From the NCBI RefSeq assembly GCF_021117365.1, contig NZ_CP088262.1, positions 124,001 to 188,000 of the forward strand: a stretch of DNA of 64,000 bases. Direction: 5' to 3'. Below, piece after piece: positions 51,909 to 60,342 of the stretch; the first letter of the stretch is position 1, and the number at the start of each line of letters is the position of its first letter. Under the pieces are notes generated by a model. It was not told the origin of the DNA and did not search any database. It worked only from the letters and a program-made list of their open reading frames with translations. A program made the translations under genes and the position numbers. The DNA is from Nocardioides sp. cx-173 (GTDB taxonomy: Bacteria; Actinomycetota; Actinomycetes; Propionibacteriales; Nocardioidaceae).

Positions 51909-52388
51909 ATGGCTCACCACGACGACATCGCTGCGATCAGCCGGCTGAAGTACCGCTACCTGCGCTGCCTCGACACCAAGCAGTGGGACGACTTCGCGGC
52001 CTGCTTCGCCCCCGACGCCACCGCGGACTACAACGGCCTGGTCTTCTCCGATCCGACGGCGCTGGTCGACTTCATGCGCACGAACATGGGCGAGGGCGTG
52101 CTGACCATGCACCAGGCGCACCACCCCGAGATCGACGTCGCACCCGACGACGCCGATGATGCGGGCACCGCGACCGGCACGTGGTACCTGCACGACAAGG
52201 TGATCGTCGACGCGCACCGGTTCGCGCTGGAGGGCGGGGCGTTCTACGCCGACCGCTACGTGCGCGGCGCCAACGGCGGCTGGCTGATCCAGCACACCGG
52301 CTACCGGCGCACCTTCGAGCTCACCTGGGACCTCGACGACCCGGCGCGGGTCAAGGTGGCCGGCCCGGAGGCGCGAGCGCGCGGCTAG
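51909..52388 (+). CDS. SnoaL/NTF2-like protein, first copy
   Basis: The 159-residue SnoaL-like protein (ISRLKYRYLRCLDTKQWDDF, then CFAPDATADYNG, ending FELTWDLDDP) has the NTF2 fold used for polyketide and steroid isomerases and dehydratases. The substrate is unknown. It lies at the edge of the steroid-type cluster and overlaps the next gene tail to tail by 4 bases. Confidence 0.85.
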   Translation: MAHHDDIAAISRLKYRYLRCLDTKQWDDFAACFAPDATADYNGLVFSDPTALVDFMRTNMGEGVLTMHQAHHPEIDVAPDDADDAGTATGTWYLHDKVIVDAHRFALEGGAFYADRYVRGANGGWLIQHTGYRRTFELTWDLDDPARVKVAGPEARARG

Positions 52389-52888
52389 GGCCCGGGCGTG
52401 GTGGCGGCGAGCAGCGCCCGCGCCGCCGGCGTACCGTCCAGGCCGCGGGTGGTGCGCCGCGTGGTGCGCCACGCCCCTTCGGTCCGCACGAGCTCCCAGC
52501 GGTTGGCCCCGATGCGGGCCACGTGGGTGCGGCCCTCGTGTCGCACGAGCAGGACCGACTCGCAGACCGCGACGGCCCGGTCCCCGTCGACGACCACGTG
52601 GGCGGGGCCGAGAAAGTGGCTGCAGCCTCGCGAGATCAGCTCCTGGTGAGCGTCGGAGCGCACCATCGCCTCGATCTGGGGGCGGTCGCCCATGAACCAC
52701 TCGTCGACGTCGTAGACACCGTCCTCGGTCCACAGCGCCGCGACGCGCTCGGCCTCGCCGGCGTCGACCAGCGGCCCGTACGACGCGACGAGCCGTGCGA
52801 TCTCGAGCTCGTCCTCCAGCGCCCGCAACCGCGCCTCGACGGCGGCCAGGCGCACGTCGGTCGATCCGGTCTGCTGATCCTCGGTCAC
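52385..52888 (-). CDS. SnoaL/NTF2-like protein, second copy
   Basis: The 167-residue NTF2-fold protein has a heptad-rich N-terminal helix (AAVEARLRALEDELEIARL), then LVDAGEAERVAALWTEDGVY and CSHFLGPAHVVVDGDRAVAV. It overlaps the LLM oxidoreductase stop by GTGA, so it is in the same operon. A role in steroid or terpenoid conversion is inferred from context. Confidence 0.85.
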   Translation of the reverse strand: MTEDQQTGSTDVRLAAVEARLRALEDELEIARLVASYGPLVDAGEAERVAALWTEDGVYDVDEWFMGDRPQIEAMVRSDAHQELISRGCSHFLGPAHVVVDGDRAVAVCESVLLVRHEGRTHVARIGANRWELVRTEGAWRTTRRTTRGLDGTPAARALLAATTPGP

Positions 52889-53739
52889 TGACTCTCCTCC
52901 AGCCCGGCCAGGGCCTCCAGCTGCTCGACGTAGTGGTCGGCGGACGTCGCGGCGACGTGCGCGGTGACCAGGGTGGCGCCTGCGGCGCGGGTGCGGTCGA
53001 GGGCGCGTCGGGTGCGGTCGGGCTCGCCGATCGGGTCGACGGGGCGTCCGGCGCCCAGGACGACCTCGAAGCCGTCGGGCAGGTCGGTGGCGGCGAGCAG
53101 CTCGCGCAACCGGTCGTGGCCGAGCCCGAACGGCATCCAGCCGTCGCCGAGCGTGACGGCGCGGCGCAGGCTGCGCGGCGTGTATCCGCCCACCCACAGC
53201 GATACGCGGTCCTGCACGGCGTGCGGCTCGACGACCAGTCCGGAGTAGGAGAAGTGGGGGCCGTCGTGCTCCGGAAGCCGCTGCCCGAGCGAGCCCCTCA
53301 GGGCGCGCATGGCGTCGTCAGCGACGGCGCCACGGGCGGGGAAGTCGGCGCCGACGAGCGCGAACTCCTCCTCGACAGAGCCGACCCCGACCCCCAGCAC
53401 GACCCGGCCGCCGCTGACCAGATCGAGGGTGCCGTAGCGCTTGGCGACCTCGAGCGGGTGGTGGTAGCCGAGCACGAGCACCTGGGTGACGAGCCGGATC
53501 CGGCTGGTGCGCGCGGCGAGGTAGGACAGGGTGGCGAGGGGGTCCCAGTACGTGCCGCCGCGCTGCTCGGCGACCTCGACCGGCACCGCGACGTGCTCGG
53601 AGCAGGTGAGGTGGTCGAAGCCGAGCCGGTCGGCGGCCTCGGCGATCCGGGAGAGCTCGGCGATGCCGGCGGTGCGCTCCCACGCGGAGTTGAACCCGGG
53701 CAGCGCCGTGACGACGGGACTGGTGAGACCGAGGCGCAT
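52885..53739 (-). CDS. LLM-class F420-dependent oxidoreductase
   Basis: The 284-residue TIM-barrel enzyme resembles luciferase-like monooxygenases that use F420 (GFDHLTCSEHVAVP, RLVTQVLVLGYHHPLEVAKR, GGRVVLGVGVGSVEEEF). The reaction is unknown. It is transcribed divergently from an IclR regulator, with two matched palindromes between them. Confidence 0.9.
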   Translation of the reverse strand: MRLGLTSPVVTALPGFNSAWERTAGIAELSRIAEAADRLGFDHLTCSEHVAVPVEVAEQRGGTYWDPLATLSYLAARTSRIRLVTQVLVLGYHHPLEVAKRYGTLDLVSGGRVVLGVGVGSVEEEFALVGADFPARGAVADDAMRALRGSLGQRLPEHDGPHFSYSGLVVEPHAVQDRVSLWVGGYTPRSLRRAVTLGDGWMPFGLGHDRLRELLAATDLPDGFEVVLGAGRPVDPIGEPDRTRRALDRTRAAGATLVTAHVAATSADHYVEQLEALAGLEESQ

Positions 53740-53797
53740 GTCGGCATCCAAGCCGGGGTGGCCCGCCGGGCGGCCGGAGCACTCCCAGTGAGCGGAA

Positions 53798-53813
53798 CTA
53801 GAACGAATTCTAG
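53798..53813. promoter_or_regulatory. Palindromic operator CTAGAA-N4-TTCTAG, copy 1
   Basis: CTAGAACGAATTCTAG has perfect 6-bp arms. On the minus strand it contains TAGAAT, a possible -10 box for the LLM gene. The identical arm design recurs 57 bases away at 53855-53870. Confidence 0.65.
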
Positions 53814-53854
53814 AAATGCGTTCCGATCCGGAGCGGTCGCTGCTACGGTCAAAA

Positions 53855-53870
53855 CTAGAATTCATTCTAG
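53855..53870. promoter_or_regulatory. Palindromic operator CTAGAA-N4-TTCTAG, copy 2
   Basis: CTAGAATTCATTCTAG has the same arms as copy 1 and contains TAGAAT on the plus strand, a possible -10 box for the IclR gene. The pattern TnnAAYnnRTTnnA also resembles KstR-type steroid operators. Confidence 0.65.
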
Positions 53871-53886
53871 TCTCGTGGAGGTGCCC

Positions 53887-54708
53887 GTGGCGACGATGAC
53901 GTCGGAGCGGCCCGAGAGCGGGCTGCCGCCCTCGATGGTCGAGCGGATGACCCTGATCCTCGACCGTTTCACCGAGCGCGAGAGCCGGCTCAGCCTCGAG
54001 GAGATCGCCGGCGCCACCCGGCTGCCTCGCTCGACGGCGCATCGCATCCTCGATCAGCTCGTGCGCCTGGAGTGGCTCGAGCACTCGAGCACCGGCGGCT
54101 ACGGACTGGGGCGCCGCTCGCTCGTGCTCGGCGGTGGGTCCGGGGAGCACGGCGAGCTCCGCTCGGTCGCCTCGCCCTACCTGCACGACCTGTTGCTGCG
54201 TACCGGCGCCGTGGTGCACCTCGGCGTCCTCGACGGCGCCCGGGTGGTCTACCTCGACAAGCTCGGTGGCCGGTTCGCCACCAGCGTCCCCTCCCGCGTG
54301 GGCGGCTCGGCGCCGGCGTACTGCACCGGCCTCGGCAGGGCGATGCTGGCCTGGCTCGACGCCGAGACCGTGGACGGGCTCGTCGGCGACCACCTGCCGC
54401 TGCGCACCCCGGCCACCATCGGCGAGGTCGGCTCCCTGCACCACGAGCTCGCGCGGATCCGGTCCCGCGGCGGGCTCGCCCTCGAGCGGGAGGAGTGCTT
54501 CCCCGGCATCGCCTGCGCCGCGGCCGCCGTGCGCGGGCCCCGTGGTCCGATCGGCGCCGTCTCGGTCGTGACCTCGGCCGGCACCCCGCTCGAGCGCGTC
54601 GCGCCGCTGGTCATCGACGCCGCCCAGCGCATCGCGGCCGACATCTACCCCGACCTGTCGGACTCGGACCGCGGTCGGGTCAGGTGCGCGGCACCAGCAG
54701 GCGCATGA
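53887..54708 (+). CDS. IclR-family transcriptional regulator
   Basis: The 273-residue protein has an N-terminal winged HTH (LSLEEIAGATRLPRSTAHRI) and a C-terminal IclR effector domain (YCTGLGRAMLAWLDAETVD, ECFPGIACAAAAV). GTG 53887 is preferred since GGAGG at 53877-53881 is well spaced; GTG 53881 and ATG 53896 are alternatives. Its 3' end overlaps the convergent SDR gene by 29 bases. The effector is probably a carboxylic acid or aromatic intermediate. Confidence 0.92.
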   Translation: MATMTSERPESGLPPSMVERMTLILDRFTERESRLSLEEIAGATRLPRSTAHRILDQLVRLEWLEHSSTGGYGLGRRSLVLGGGSGEHGELRSVASPYLHDLLLRTGAVVHLGVLDGARVVYLDKLGGRFATSVPSRVGGSAPAYCTGLGRAMLAWLDAETVDGLVGDHLPLRTPATIGEVGSLHHELARIRSRGGLALEREECFPGIACAAAAVRGPRGPIGAVSVVTSAGTPLERVAPLVIDAAQRIAADIYPDLSDSDRGRVRCAAPAGA

Positions 54709-55471
54709 TCTTCTCGGTCCCGAGCACCAGCCGGGCCCGGTCCGGCCCGCTGCGCCGCTCGACGCTCGCCTCGTTGCCGGCGACCACGTGCACCGGGCCG
54801 CTGCCCAGGGCCGCCAGGCCCTCGGCGGCCACGGCGGCCGGGTCGGCGACGTGCAGACCGGGCAGGTCGAAGTCGAGGCCTGCCCGTTGCATCGCCGGGG
54901 TGCGCGTGAGCCCGAGGACCAGATGGAGCACGTCGATGCCGTCGCCGCGCAGCTCGGCCCACAGCCCCTCGGCGAAGATCCGTCCGAACGCCTTCGCGGC
55001 GCCGTACACGCTCTCGGTCGAGGTGCCGACATAGCCGGCCAGTGACCCGACGAGCAGCACGCCACCTCGGCCGCGGGTCTTCATCGGGTCCAGGAGGCCG
55101 TAGGTCAGCCTGAGCATCGCGATGACGTTGAGGTCGACCACGCCCATCGCCGCGCCGAGGTCGCCGCCGGAGAACGGCTCCGCGCTGGTGTTGGCGCCCG
55201 CGTTGTAGACCAGCAGGCCGACCTCGACGTCGGCCACCGCCGCGACGACGGCCCCGACCGCGTCCGGGTCGGTCAGGTCGACGGCCACGGTGCGCACCTC
55301 GGCGCCGAGCGCGCGGGCGCTCTCGGCCGTCGCCTCCAGCGGCTCGGGCCGCCGCGCGACGAGCAGCAGGTGGAAGCCGTCGGCGGCGAGCTGCCGCGCC
55401 ATCTCGGCGCCCACGCCCTCGGAGCCTCCGGCGACCACGGCCCACGGCCCGTAGCGGAGCACGTCGGTCAT
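54680..55471 (-). CDS. SDR-family oxidoreductase
   Basis: The 263-residue short-chain dehydrogenase has AVVAGGSEGVGAEMARQLA (a variant of TGxxxGIG), YNAGANTSAE and the catalytic SVYGAAKAF. The SDR branch resembles 17-beta-HSD-like or acyl-type dehydrogenases, but the substrate is unknown. It is coupled by ATGA to the small cysteine protein and kshA upstream. Confidence 0.9.
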   Translation of the reverse strand: MTDVLRYGPWAVVAGGSEGVGAEMARQLAADGFHLLLVARRPEPLEATAESARALGAEVRTVAVDLTDPDAVGAVVAAVADVEVGLLVYNAGANTSAEPFSGGDLGAAMGVVDLNVIAMLRLTYGLLDPMKTRGRGGVLLVGSLAGYVGTSTESVYGAAKAFGRIFAEGLWAELRGDGIDVLHLVLGLTRTPAMQRAGLDFDLPGLHVADPAAVAAEGLAALGSGPVHVVAGNEASVERRSGPDRARLVLGTEKIMRLLVPRT

Positions 55472-55806
55472 CGAGGTCGCGCCGGGGGAGTCGTGGGGGC
55501 GGCGTCGGCGAGCACCTCGAGCTGACCGCGGGCCGCCGCCTCGAGCACGGTGTCGCGCAGCGCCGAGCACCCGTCGAACGCCTGCCGGTTGGGCCGGTCG
55601 CTGGTCGGTCGGAGCGCGGAGCGCTCGTGGCAGCGCCGCAGGGCCGGGGCGCTCCACTGGATCGAGGTCTGCTCGGGGCTGCTCTTGCGCACGGCGACCT
55701 CGGCGCCGCAGGCCGAGCAGGCGACCGGGCGCATCGGCCGGTCCTGCAGGCGCACGTCCTCGCGCAGGGCCGGGGGCGTGGGATCGGTCGGGGTGCGCTC
55801 GGACAT
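55468..55806 (-). CDS. Small four-cysteine protein paired with KshA, possible iron-sulfur or zinc protein
   Basis: The 112-residue protein has CSACG (C30, C33) and single cysteines at 59 and 80, around a VRKSSPEQTSIQW core. The pattern suits a metal site but is not that of a classical [2Fe-2S] or [4Fe-4S] ferredoxin. Proteins with this core are often labelled ferredoxin in actinobacterial steroid clusters. It overlaps kshA and the SDR with ATGA junctions, so it may deliver electrons or assist the oxygenase; this is inference. Confidence 0.75.
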   Translation of the reverse strand: MSERTPTDPTPPALREDVRLQDRPMRPVACSACGAEVAVRKSSPEQTSIQWSAPALRRCHERSALRPTSDRPNRQAFDGCSALRDTVLEAAARGQLEVLADAAPTTPPARPR

Positions 55807-56951
55807 CAGCCCGGGACCGCGTCGCGGGCGGCGAGGTTGTCCTGGACCTCGAGCTGCCAGGCCTCGTTGGCGTGGGTGGTGTCGATCTCGAACTCGAAGC
55901 GGTCGGTCATCTCGGGGGCGACGGCGGCGGCGTCGACGTAGAACTGCTGGTACCAGCGGCGCAGCTGGTAGACCGGCCCGTCCTCCTCGCAGAGCAGCGG
56001 GTTGTCGATGCGGGCCTTGCTCTTCCAGATCGCGACATCCTGCTCGAACCCGTAGCGGATGAACTTGCCGGTGGTCGCCGCCATCGCCTCGGCGTCCTCG
56101 TCGGAGATGCCCTCCTTCTTCTCCACCATGATCCCGTACTGGAGCACGAACGAGCTCTCGTCGATCGGGTAGTGACAGTTGATCAGGATCGTGTCCACGT
56201 CGAGGTCCTCGTAGTGGTAGGTCACCTCGTCGATCATGAACGACGGGCCGTGGTAGGCGGCGACCGACGACGTGCCGAGCACGACGGGGTTGCGGGCAGA
56301 CGGACGTGCGGGGCGCACGTCCTCGCGGCCGGCCCCGTCCATGTACTGGTGCGCCGTCGTGCCCTCGAAGACGTTCTTGAAGTAGGTCGGGAACGAGTAG
56401 TGCACGTAGAAGAAGTGCGCCATGTCGACGACGTTGTCCACGATCTCGCGGCAGTTGGCGCCGTCGATGACCGTCTCGTACCAGAGCCACTCGGTCCACC
56501 GGTCGTCGCCGACCTGCGGGATCCGCGGGATCGTCACGTCGGCCGGTGGCGGATTGCCCTCGGGGTCGTTCCAGACGAACAGCATCCCGTCCTGGACCAG
56601 GGTCGGCCACGCCGCTGTCCGGGCGCGCAGCGGGACCCGGCGGGCGTAGGGGATCTGCTTGCAGCGCCCGTCACCTCCCCACCGCCAGTCATGGAAGGGG
56701 CAGGCGATCTCGTCGCCCTTCACCGTGCCTTGCGACAGGTCCCCGCCCATGTGGCGGCAGTAGGCGTCGAGGACGTGCAGCGCGCCGTCGGAGCCGGCGA
56801 AGACCACGAGTTTCTGCCCGAAGGCGTCGACCCGGTGCGGTCGGCCGTCGGCAAGGTCGCGGGTCAGGCCCAGGCAGTGCCAGCCCCGGGCGAAGCGTCG
56901 CGGCGTGGGGTCGACCTCGATGTGTCGCACCGCCTGGTCGTGCTGGGTCAT
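55806..56951 (-). CDS. kshA: KshA-like Rieske oxygenase (3-ketosteroid 9-alpha-hydroxylase oxygenase subunit)
   Basis: The 381-residue enzyme matches KshA: ARGWHCLGL N-terminal block, Rieske cluster C65-x-H67 with C84-x2-H87 (CRHMGGDLSQG, CPFHDWRWGGDGRC) and mononuclear iron ligands H179 and H184 in DNVVDMAHFFYVHY. KshA hydroxylates C9 of 3-ketosteroids and starts B-ring opening. The reductase KshB is not in the window. The substrate could be a steroid, bile acid or sterol side-chain intermediate. Confidence 0.9.
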   Translation of the reverse strand: MTQHDQAVRHIEVDPTPRRFARGWHCLGLTRDLADGRPHRVDAFGQKLVVFAGSDGALHVLDAYCRHMGGDLSQGTVKGDEIACPFHDWRWGGDGRCKQIPYARRVPLRARTAAWPTLVQDGMLFVWNDPEGNPPPADVTIPRIPQVGDDRWTEWLWYETVIDGANCREIVDNVVDMAHFFYVHYSFPTYFKNVFEGTTAHQYMDGAGREDVRPARPSARNPVVLGTSSVAAYHGPSFMIDEVTYHYEDLDVDTILINCHYPIDESSFVLQYGIMVEKKEGISDEDAEAMAATTGKFIRYGFEQDVAIWKSKARIDNPLLCEEDGPVYQLRRWYQQFYVDAAAVAPEMTDRFEFEIDTTHANEAWQLEVQDNLAARDAVPG

Positions 56952-57154
56952 GTCGCCTCCGTACGGCTGGTGGTGGGGCCCCGCGGGGGACCGGGCGGGC
57001 CGGCTGCTGCGACCGCACGACGACTCTCGGTGCGGTCGGCGAAGGCTGCTCGGCGAGGTCCCACTCACCGGTAGTCGGGGACGGGCCCGGAAGGTCCGGC
57101 GCGCAGGATGGGTGTGGTGCGGCGACTGCGCCGCGACCAGACCAGGAGGTGACC

Positions 57155-57787
57155 GTGCCCCGCATCACCGAAGCCCGGCAGCCCGCCGAGCCGAGCTCGG
57201 CGGAGCAGAAGGACCGCTATCGGCGAATGCTGCGCGCGGCCAGCCGGCTCGGCGCGGAGCACGGGCTCGAGCGGATGCAGATGCATGACGTGGCCAAGGA
57301 GGCCGGCGTGGCGATCGCGACCCTCTACCGCTACTTCCCGTCCAAGACGGACCTGTTCGTCGCGGTGCTGCACCGTCACGTCGACCAGCTCGGCCAGGAC
57401 GACGTCCTGGCGCAGCGTGGTGGTGCGAGCTCGGGCTCGCGCGCCGACGCGGTGGCCGACGTGCTGGTCGCCGCGAGCCGCCGGATGCTCCACCGCCCGC
57501 AGCTGGCCACCGCCATGCTCCAGGCCAACAACGCCGCGCAGCTGCAGGGCGCTCGGGAGTACACCGAGGCCAACGCGGCCTTCCACCGCATGCTCCTCAC
57601 CGCGCTCGGGGTCGGCGACGAGCCGGAGGACGAGGACCTGCGGATGGTCCGCATCGTCGAGCAGACCTGGTACGGCGTCCTGGTGTCGACCCTGAACGGC
57701 GTCATCGACCTGCCGCAGGCCGAGCACGACACTCGACTGGCCGCCCGGCTGCTCCTCGGCCCTCGCTACGACGCGACGCGGCCGTGA
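57155..57787 (+). CDS. TetR-family regulator, KstR-like
   Basis: The 210-residue TetR protein has HTH MQMHDVAKEAGVAIATLYRY and a C-terminal IVEQTWYGVLVSTLNGVID block similar to KstR, the steroid-catabolism repressor. AGGAGGTGACC directly precedes GTG 57155. It is divergent from kshA and translationally coupled to the 3-alpha-HSD-like SDR. No clear KstR palindrome is seen in the 203-base gap. Confidence 0.88.
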   Translation: MPRITEARQPAEPSSAEQKDRYRRMLRAASRLGAEHGLERMQMHDVAKEAGVAIATLYRYFPSKTDLFVAVLHRHVDQLGQDDVLAQRGGASSGSRADAVADVLVAASRRMLHRPQLATAMLQANNAAQLQGAREYTEANAAFHRMLLTALGVGDEPEDEDLRMVRIVEQTWYGVLVSTLNGVIDLPQAEHDTRLAARLLLGPRYDATRP

Positions 57788-58554
57788 GCCGCGTCGTCGC
57801 GGTCACCGGCTCCGCATCCGGTATCGGCGCGGCCACCGCCGCCTTGCTGCGCCAGCGCGGCGACCGGGTGATCGGGGTCGACCGGGCCGACGCCGGCGTC
57901 GAGGTCGTCGCCGATCTCTCCACGGCGCAGGGCCGCGCCGAGGCAGTCGCGGCGGTCACCGAGCTGACCGGCGGAGTCCTCGACGGCCTGGTCACCTGCG
58001 CCGGCCTGAGCCGCGCCGGCGCCCCGCAGGTCAGCGTCAACTACTTCGGCACCACCGAGCTGGTCGACGGGCTACGTCCGGCCCTGGCCGCGTCCAGCGC
58101 CCCCCGGGTCGCTCTGGTCGGCTCCATCTCGGCCATCCAGCCGCACGACGCCGCGCTGGTCGACGCCTGCCTCGTCGGCGACGAGCCCGCCGCTCTGGCC
58201 CTGGCCGAGTCGGCGCTCGCCGACGGTCGGCCGCACGAGATCTACTCCTCGACCAAGGCGGCGCTGGCGCGCTGGCTGCGGCGGGTCAGCGTCACGGCCG
58301 ACTTCGCCGGTGCCGGGATCGCGCTCAACGCGATCGCTCCCGGGGTCGTGCTCACCCCGATGACCGAGGAGCTCGTCTCCGACCCGCAGTGGAGGCAGGT
58401 CATGGATCGCGCCGTCCCGATGCCGCTCAACGGCTACGCCTCGCCCGAGACCATCGCGTATGCGCTCGCCTGGCTGCTGTCGGTGGAGAACTCCCACATG
58501 GCCGGCCAGGTCGTCTACGTCGACGGCGGCGCCGAGGCCCTCGCCCGCCCCTGA
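57784..58554 (+). CDS. SDR-family oxidoreductase, 3-alpha-hydroxysteroid dehydrogenase-like
   Basis: The 256-residue SDR has TGSASGIGAATAALL, VEVVADLSTAQGRAEAV, VTCAGL, SVNYFGTTELVDGLRPAL and the catalytic YSSTKAALARWLRR. The block order and wording closely resemble Comamonas 3-alpha-HSD/carbonyl reductase, which oxidises the 3-alpha-hydroxyl of steroids. Its stop lies 115 bases before the acyl-CoA synthetase. Confidence 0.88.
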   Translation: MSRVVAVTGSASGIGAATAALLRQRGDRVIGVDRADAGVEVVADLSTAQGRAEAVAAVTELTGGVLDGLVTCAGLSRAGAPQVSVNYFGTTELVDGLRPALAASSAPRVALVGSISAIQPHDAALVDACLVGDEPAALALAESALADGRPHEIYSSTKAALARWLRRVSVTADFAGAGIALNAIAPGVVLTPMTEELVSDPQWRQVMDRAVPMPLNGYASPETIAYALAWLLSVENSHMAGQVVYVDGGAEALARP

Positions 58555-58570
58555 CCCGTCGTGCCTGGGC

Positions 58571-58611
58571 GCTCCGGCCCGGAGGCCGCTCCGGCCCGGA
58601 GGCCGCTCCGG
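58571..58611 (+). repeat. 17-bp tandem repeat, 2.4 copies
   Basis: GCTCCGGCCCGGAGGCC occurs at 58571-58587 and 58588-58604 with a partial third copy at 58605-58611, in the 114-base gap between the SDR and acyl-CoA synthetase genes. Each unit can fold as CTCCGG..CCGGAG. Confidence 0.7.
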
Positions 58612-58668
58612 TCCCGGTCACCGGGAGGGCCGTGGGCCGACCTGGCGCGGTCGGCTCATCCTCTGGCT

Positions 58669-60342
58669 GTGAGCCAGACCACTGACGCGGACGCCGTGAC
58701 CGAGCAAGGCGCCGCGGCGCGCGCCGCGATCGCCGCGATCACCGGCCCGGGCGGGCCCAGCGAGATGCGCACCGAGCAGGTCCTCGGCGCCCCGGTCGCG
58801 GTGTTCGTCGAGCGTTACCGCGCGCTGCACGAGGTGCTCGCCGACTCCGTGCGCCACGGCGACCGGCCGTACGTCGTGTCCCTGGAGGCCACGCTCACCT
58901 TCGCCGAGCATGCCCGCCGGGTCTCCTCGCTCGCGCAGGTGCTGCGCGAGGAGCACGGGGTGCGCAGCGGTGACCGGGTCGCGATCGCGGCCGCCAACTC
59001 TCCGGCATGGATCGAGTCGTTCTGGGCCGTGGTGTCGATCGGTGCGATCGCGGTCGGCTGCAACGCCTGGTGGTCCCCGCGCGAGGTGGCCCAGGCGCTG
59101 GAGCTCACCAGCCCCGTGCTGGTGCTGGCCGACGAGCGCCGGCGCGAGGCGTCAGGGTCGACCGGCGTGCCGGTGCTCGACCTCGAGTCCGGTCACGAGC
59201 GGCGCTGCACCGCTCACCCCGAGGCGCCGCTGCCCTCGGCCGACGTCGACGAGGACGACCCGTGCGTCATCCTCTTCACCTCGGGCACCTCGGGCCGCCC
59301 GAAGGGCGCGGTCCACACCCACCGCAACCTCTGCGCGGTGCTCGGGTTCCACCGTCACAACGACGTGCTGAGCGCGATGTTCGGCGACCCGGTGGCCCCC
59401 GAGGACAAGGTCTACCTGCTGGCGATGCCGCTGTTCCACATCGGCAGCCTGCACAACCTGACCGTGCCTCGTCTGGCCGGCGGCAGCACCGTCGCCCTGC
59501 ACCTCGGAGCCTTCGATCCGGCGCGGGTGCTCCAGCTGGTGCAGGAGGCCGGAGTGACCCACTGGGGGGCCGTGCCCACCATGGCCAACCGGCTGCTCGC
59601 CTTCGAGCGGGTGCGCGACTACGACACCTCGTCGCTCTACGCCTTCTCGCTGGCCTCGGCACCCTCGTCGGTGGCCTTCCAGGACCGGCTGCGCGAGCAC
59701 CTGCCGTTCGCGGGCGCGCTGGTCGACAGCTACGGGCTGACCGAGTCGTGCACGGCGGTCGCCGTCGCGACCCCGGCGGACCTCCTGGAGTCGCCCGGCA
59801 CCCTGGGCGCGCCCATCATCGGCGTCGAGATGGAGGTGCGCGACGCCCTCGGCGAGCGGGTGACCGCCGGCGTCGAGGGCGACATCTGCGTGCGCAGCGC
59901 CTACAACATGCTCGGCTACTGGGCCGACGACGCGGCGACCCGGGCGGCGTTCGACGACCAGCGCTGGCTGCGTACCGGCGACATCGGCACCCTGGACGAG
60001 AAGGGCAGGGTCCGGCTGTCGGCCCGCCGCTCCGACCTGATCATCCGCGGCGGCGAGAACGTCTACCCCGCCGAGACCGAGGCCGTGCTCGCCGAGCACC
60101 CTGCGGTGGCGGAGTGCGTGGTGCTGGGGGTCCCCGACGACGACCTCGGTCAGCAGGTCGCCGCCGTCGTGGTGACCCGCGATGGCGCCGCCACCGACGG
60201 ACTCGAGCAGGCGCTGCAGGCCCACGTCGCCGCCGAGCTCGCGCACTACAAGGTGCCGACCCGGTGGCGGATCACCGCCGAGCCGCTGCCGCGCAATGCG
60301 ACGGGCAAGGTCCGCCGCCCCGACGTCACCGTCACCACATGA
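58669..60342 (+). CDS. Acyl-CoA synthetase/AMP-forming ligase
   Basis: The 557-residue adenylating enzyme has the P-loop VILFTSGTSGRPKGAVHTH, the YGLTESCTAV motif and the hinge RSDLIIRGGENVYPAETEAV. It activates a carboxylic acid to acyl-CoA through an acyl-AMP. In this context a steroid side-chain or bicyclic acid is plausible but unproven. GTG 58669 is the likely start. The next gene overlaps its stop. Confidence 0.93.
   Translation: MSQTTDADAVTEQGAAARAAIAAITGPGGPSEMRTEQVLGAPVAVFVERYRALHEVLADSVRHGDRPYVVSLEATLTFAEHARRVSSLAQVLREEHGVRSGDRVAIAAANSPAWIESFWAVVSIGAIAVGCNAWWSPREVAQALELTSPVLVLADERRREASGSTGVPVLDLESGHERRCTAHPEAPLPSADVDEDDPCVILFTSGTSGRPKGAVHTHRNLCAVLGFHRHNDVLSAMFGDPVAPEDKVYLLAMPLFHIGSLHNLTVPRLAGGSTVALHLGAFDPARVLQLVQEAGVTHWGAVPTMANRLLAFERVRDYDTSSLYAFSLASAPSSVAFQDRLREHLPFAGALVDSYGLTESCTAVAVATPADLLESPGTLGAPIIGVEMEVRDALGERVTAGVEGDICVRSAYNMLGYWADDAATRAAFDDQRWLRTGDIGTLDEKGRVRLSARRSDLIIRGGENVYPAETEAVLAEHPAVAECVVLGVPDDDLGQQVAAVVVTRDGAATDGLEQALQAHVAAELAHYKVPTRWRITAEPLPRNATGKVRRPDVTVTT

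Noticed and set aside
53798..53870. Definite KstR operators
   Set aside because: The resemblance to TnnAACnnGTTnnA is partial, and the neighbouring IclR gene is a simpler candidate, so only an unassigned operator is claimed.
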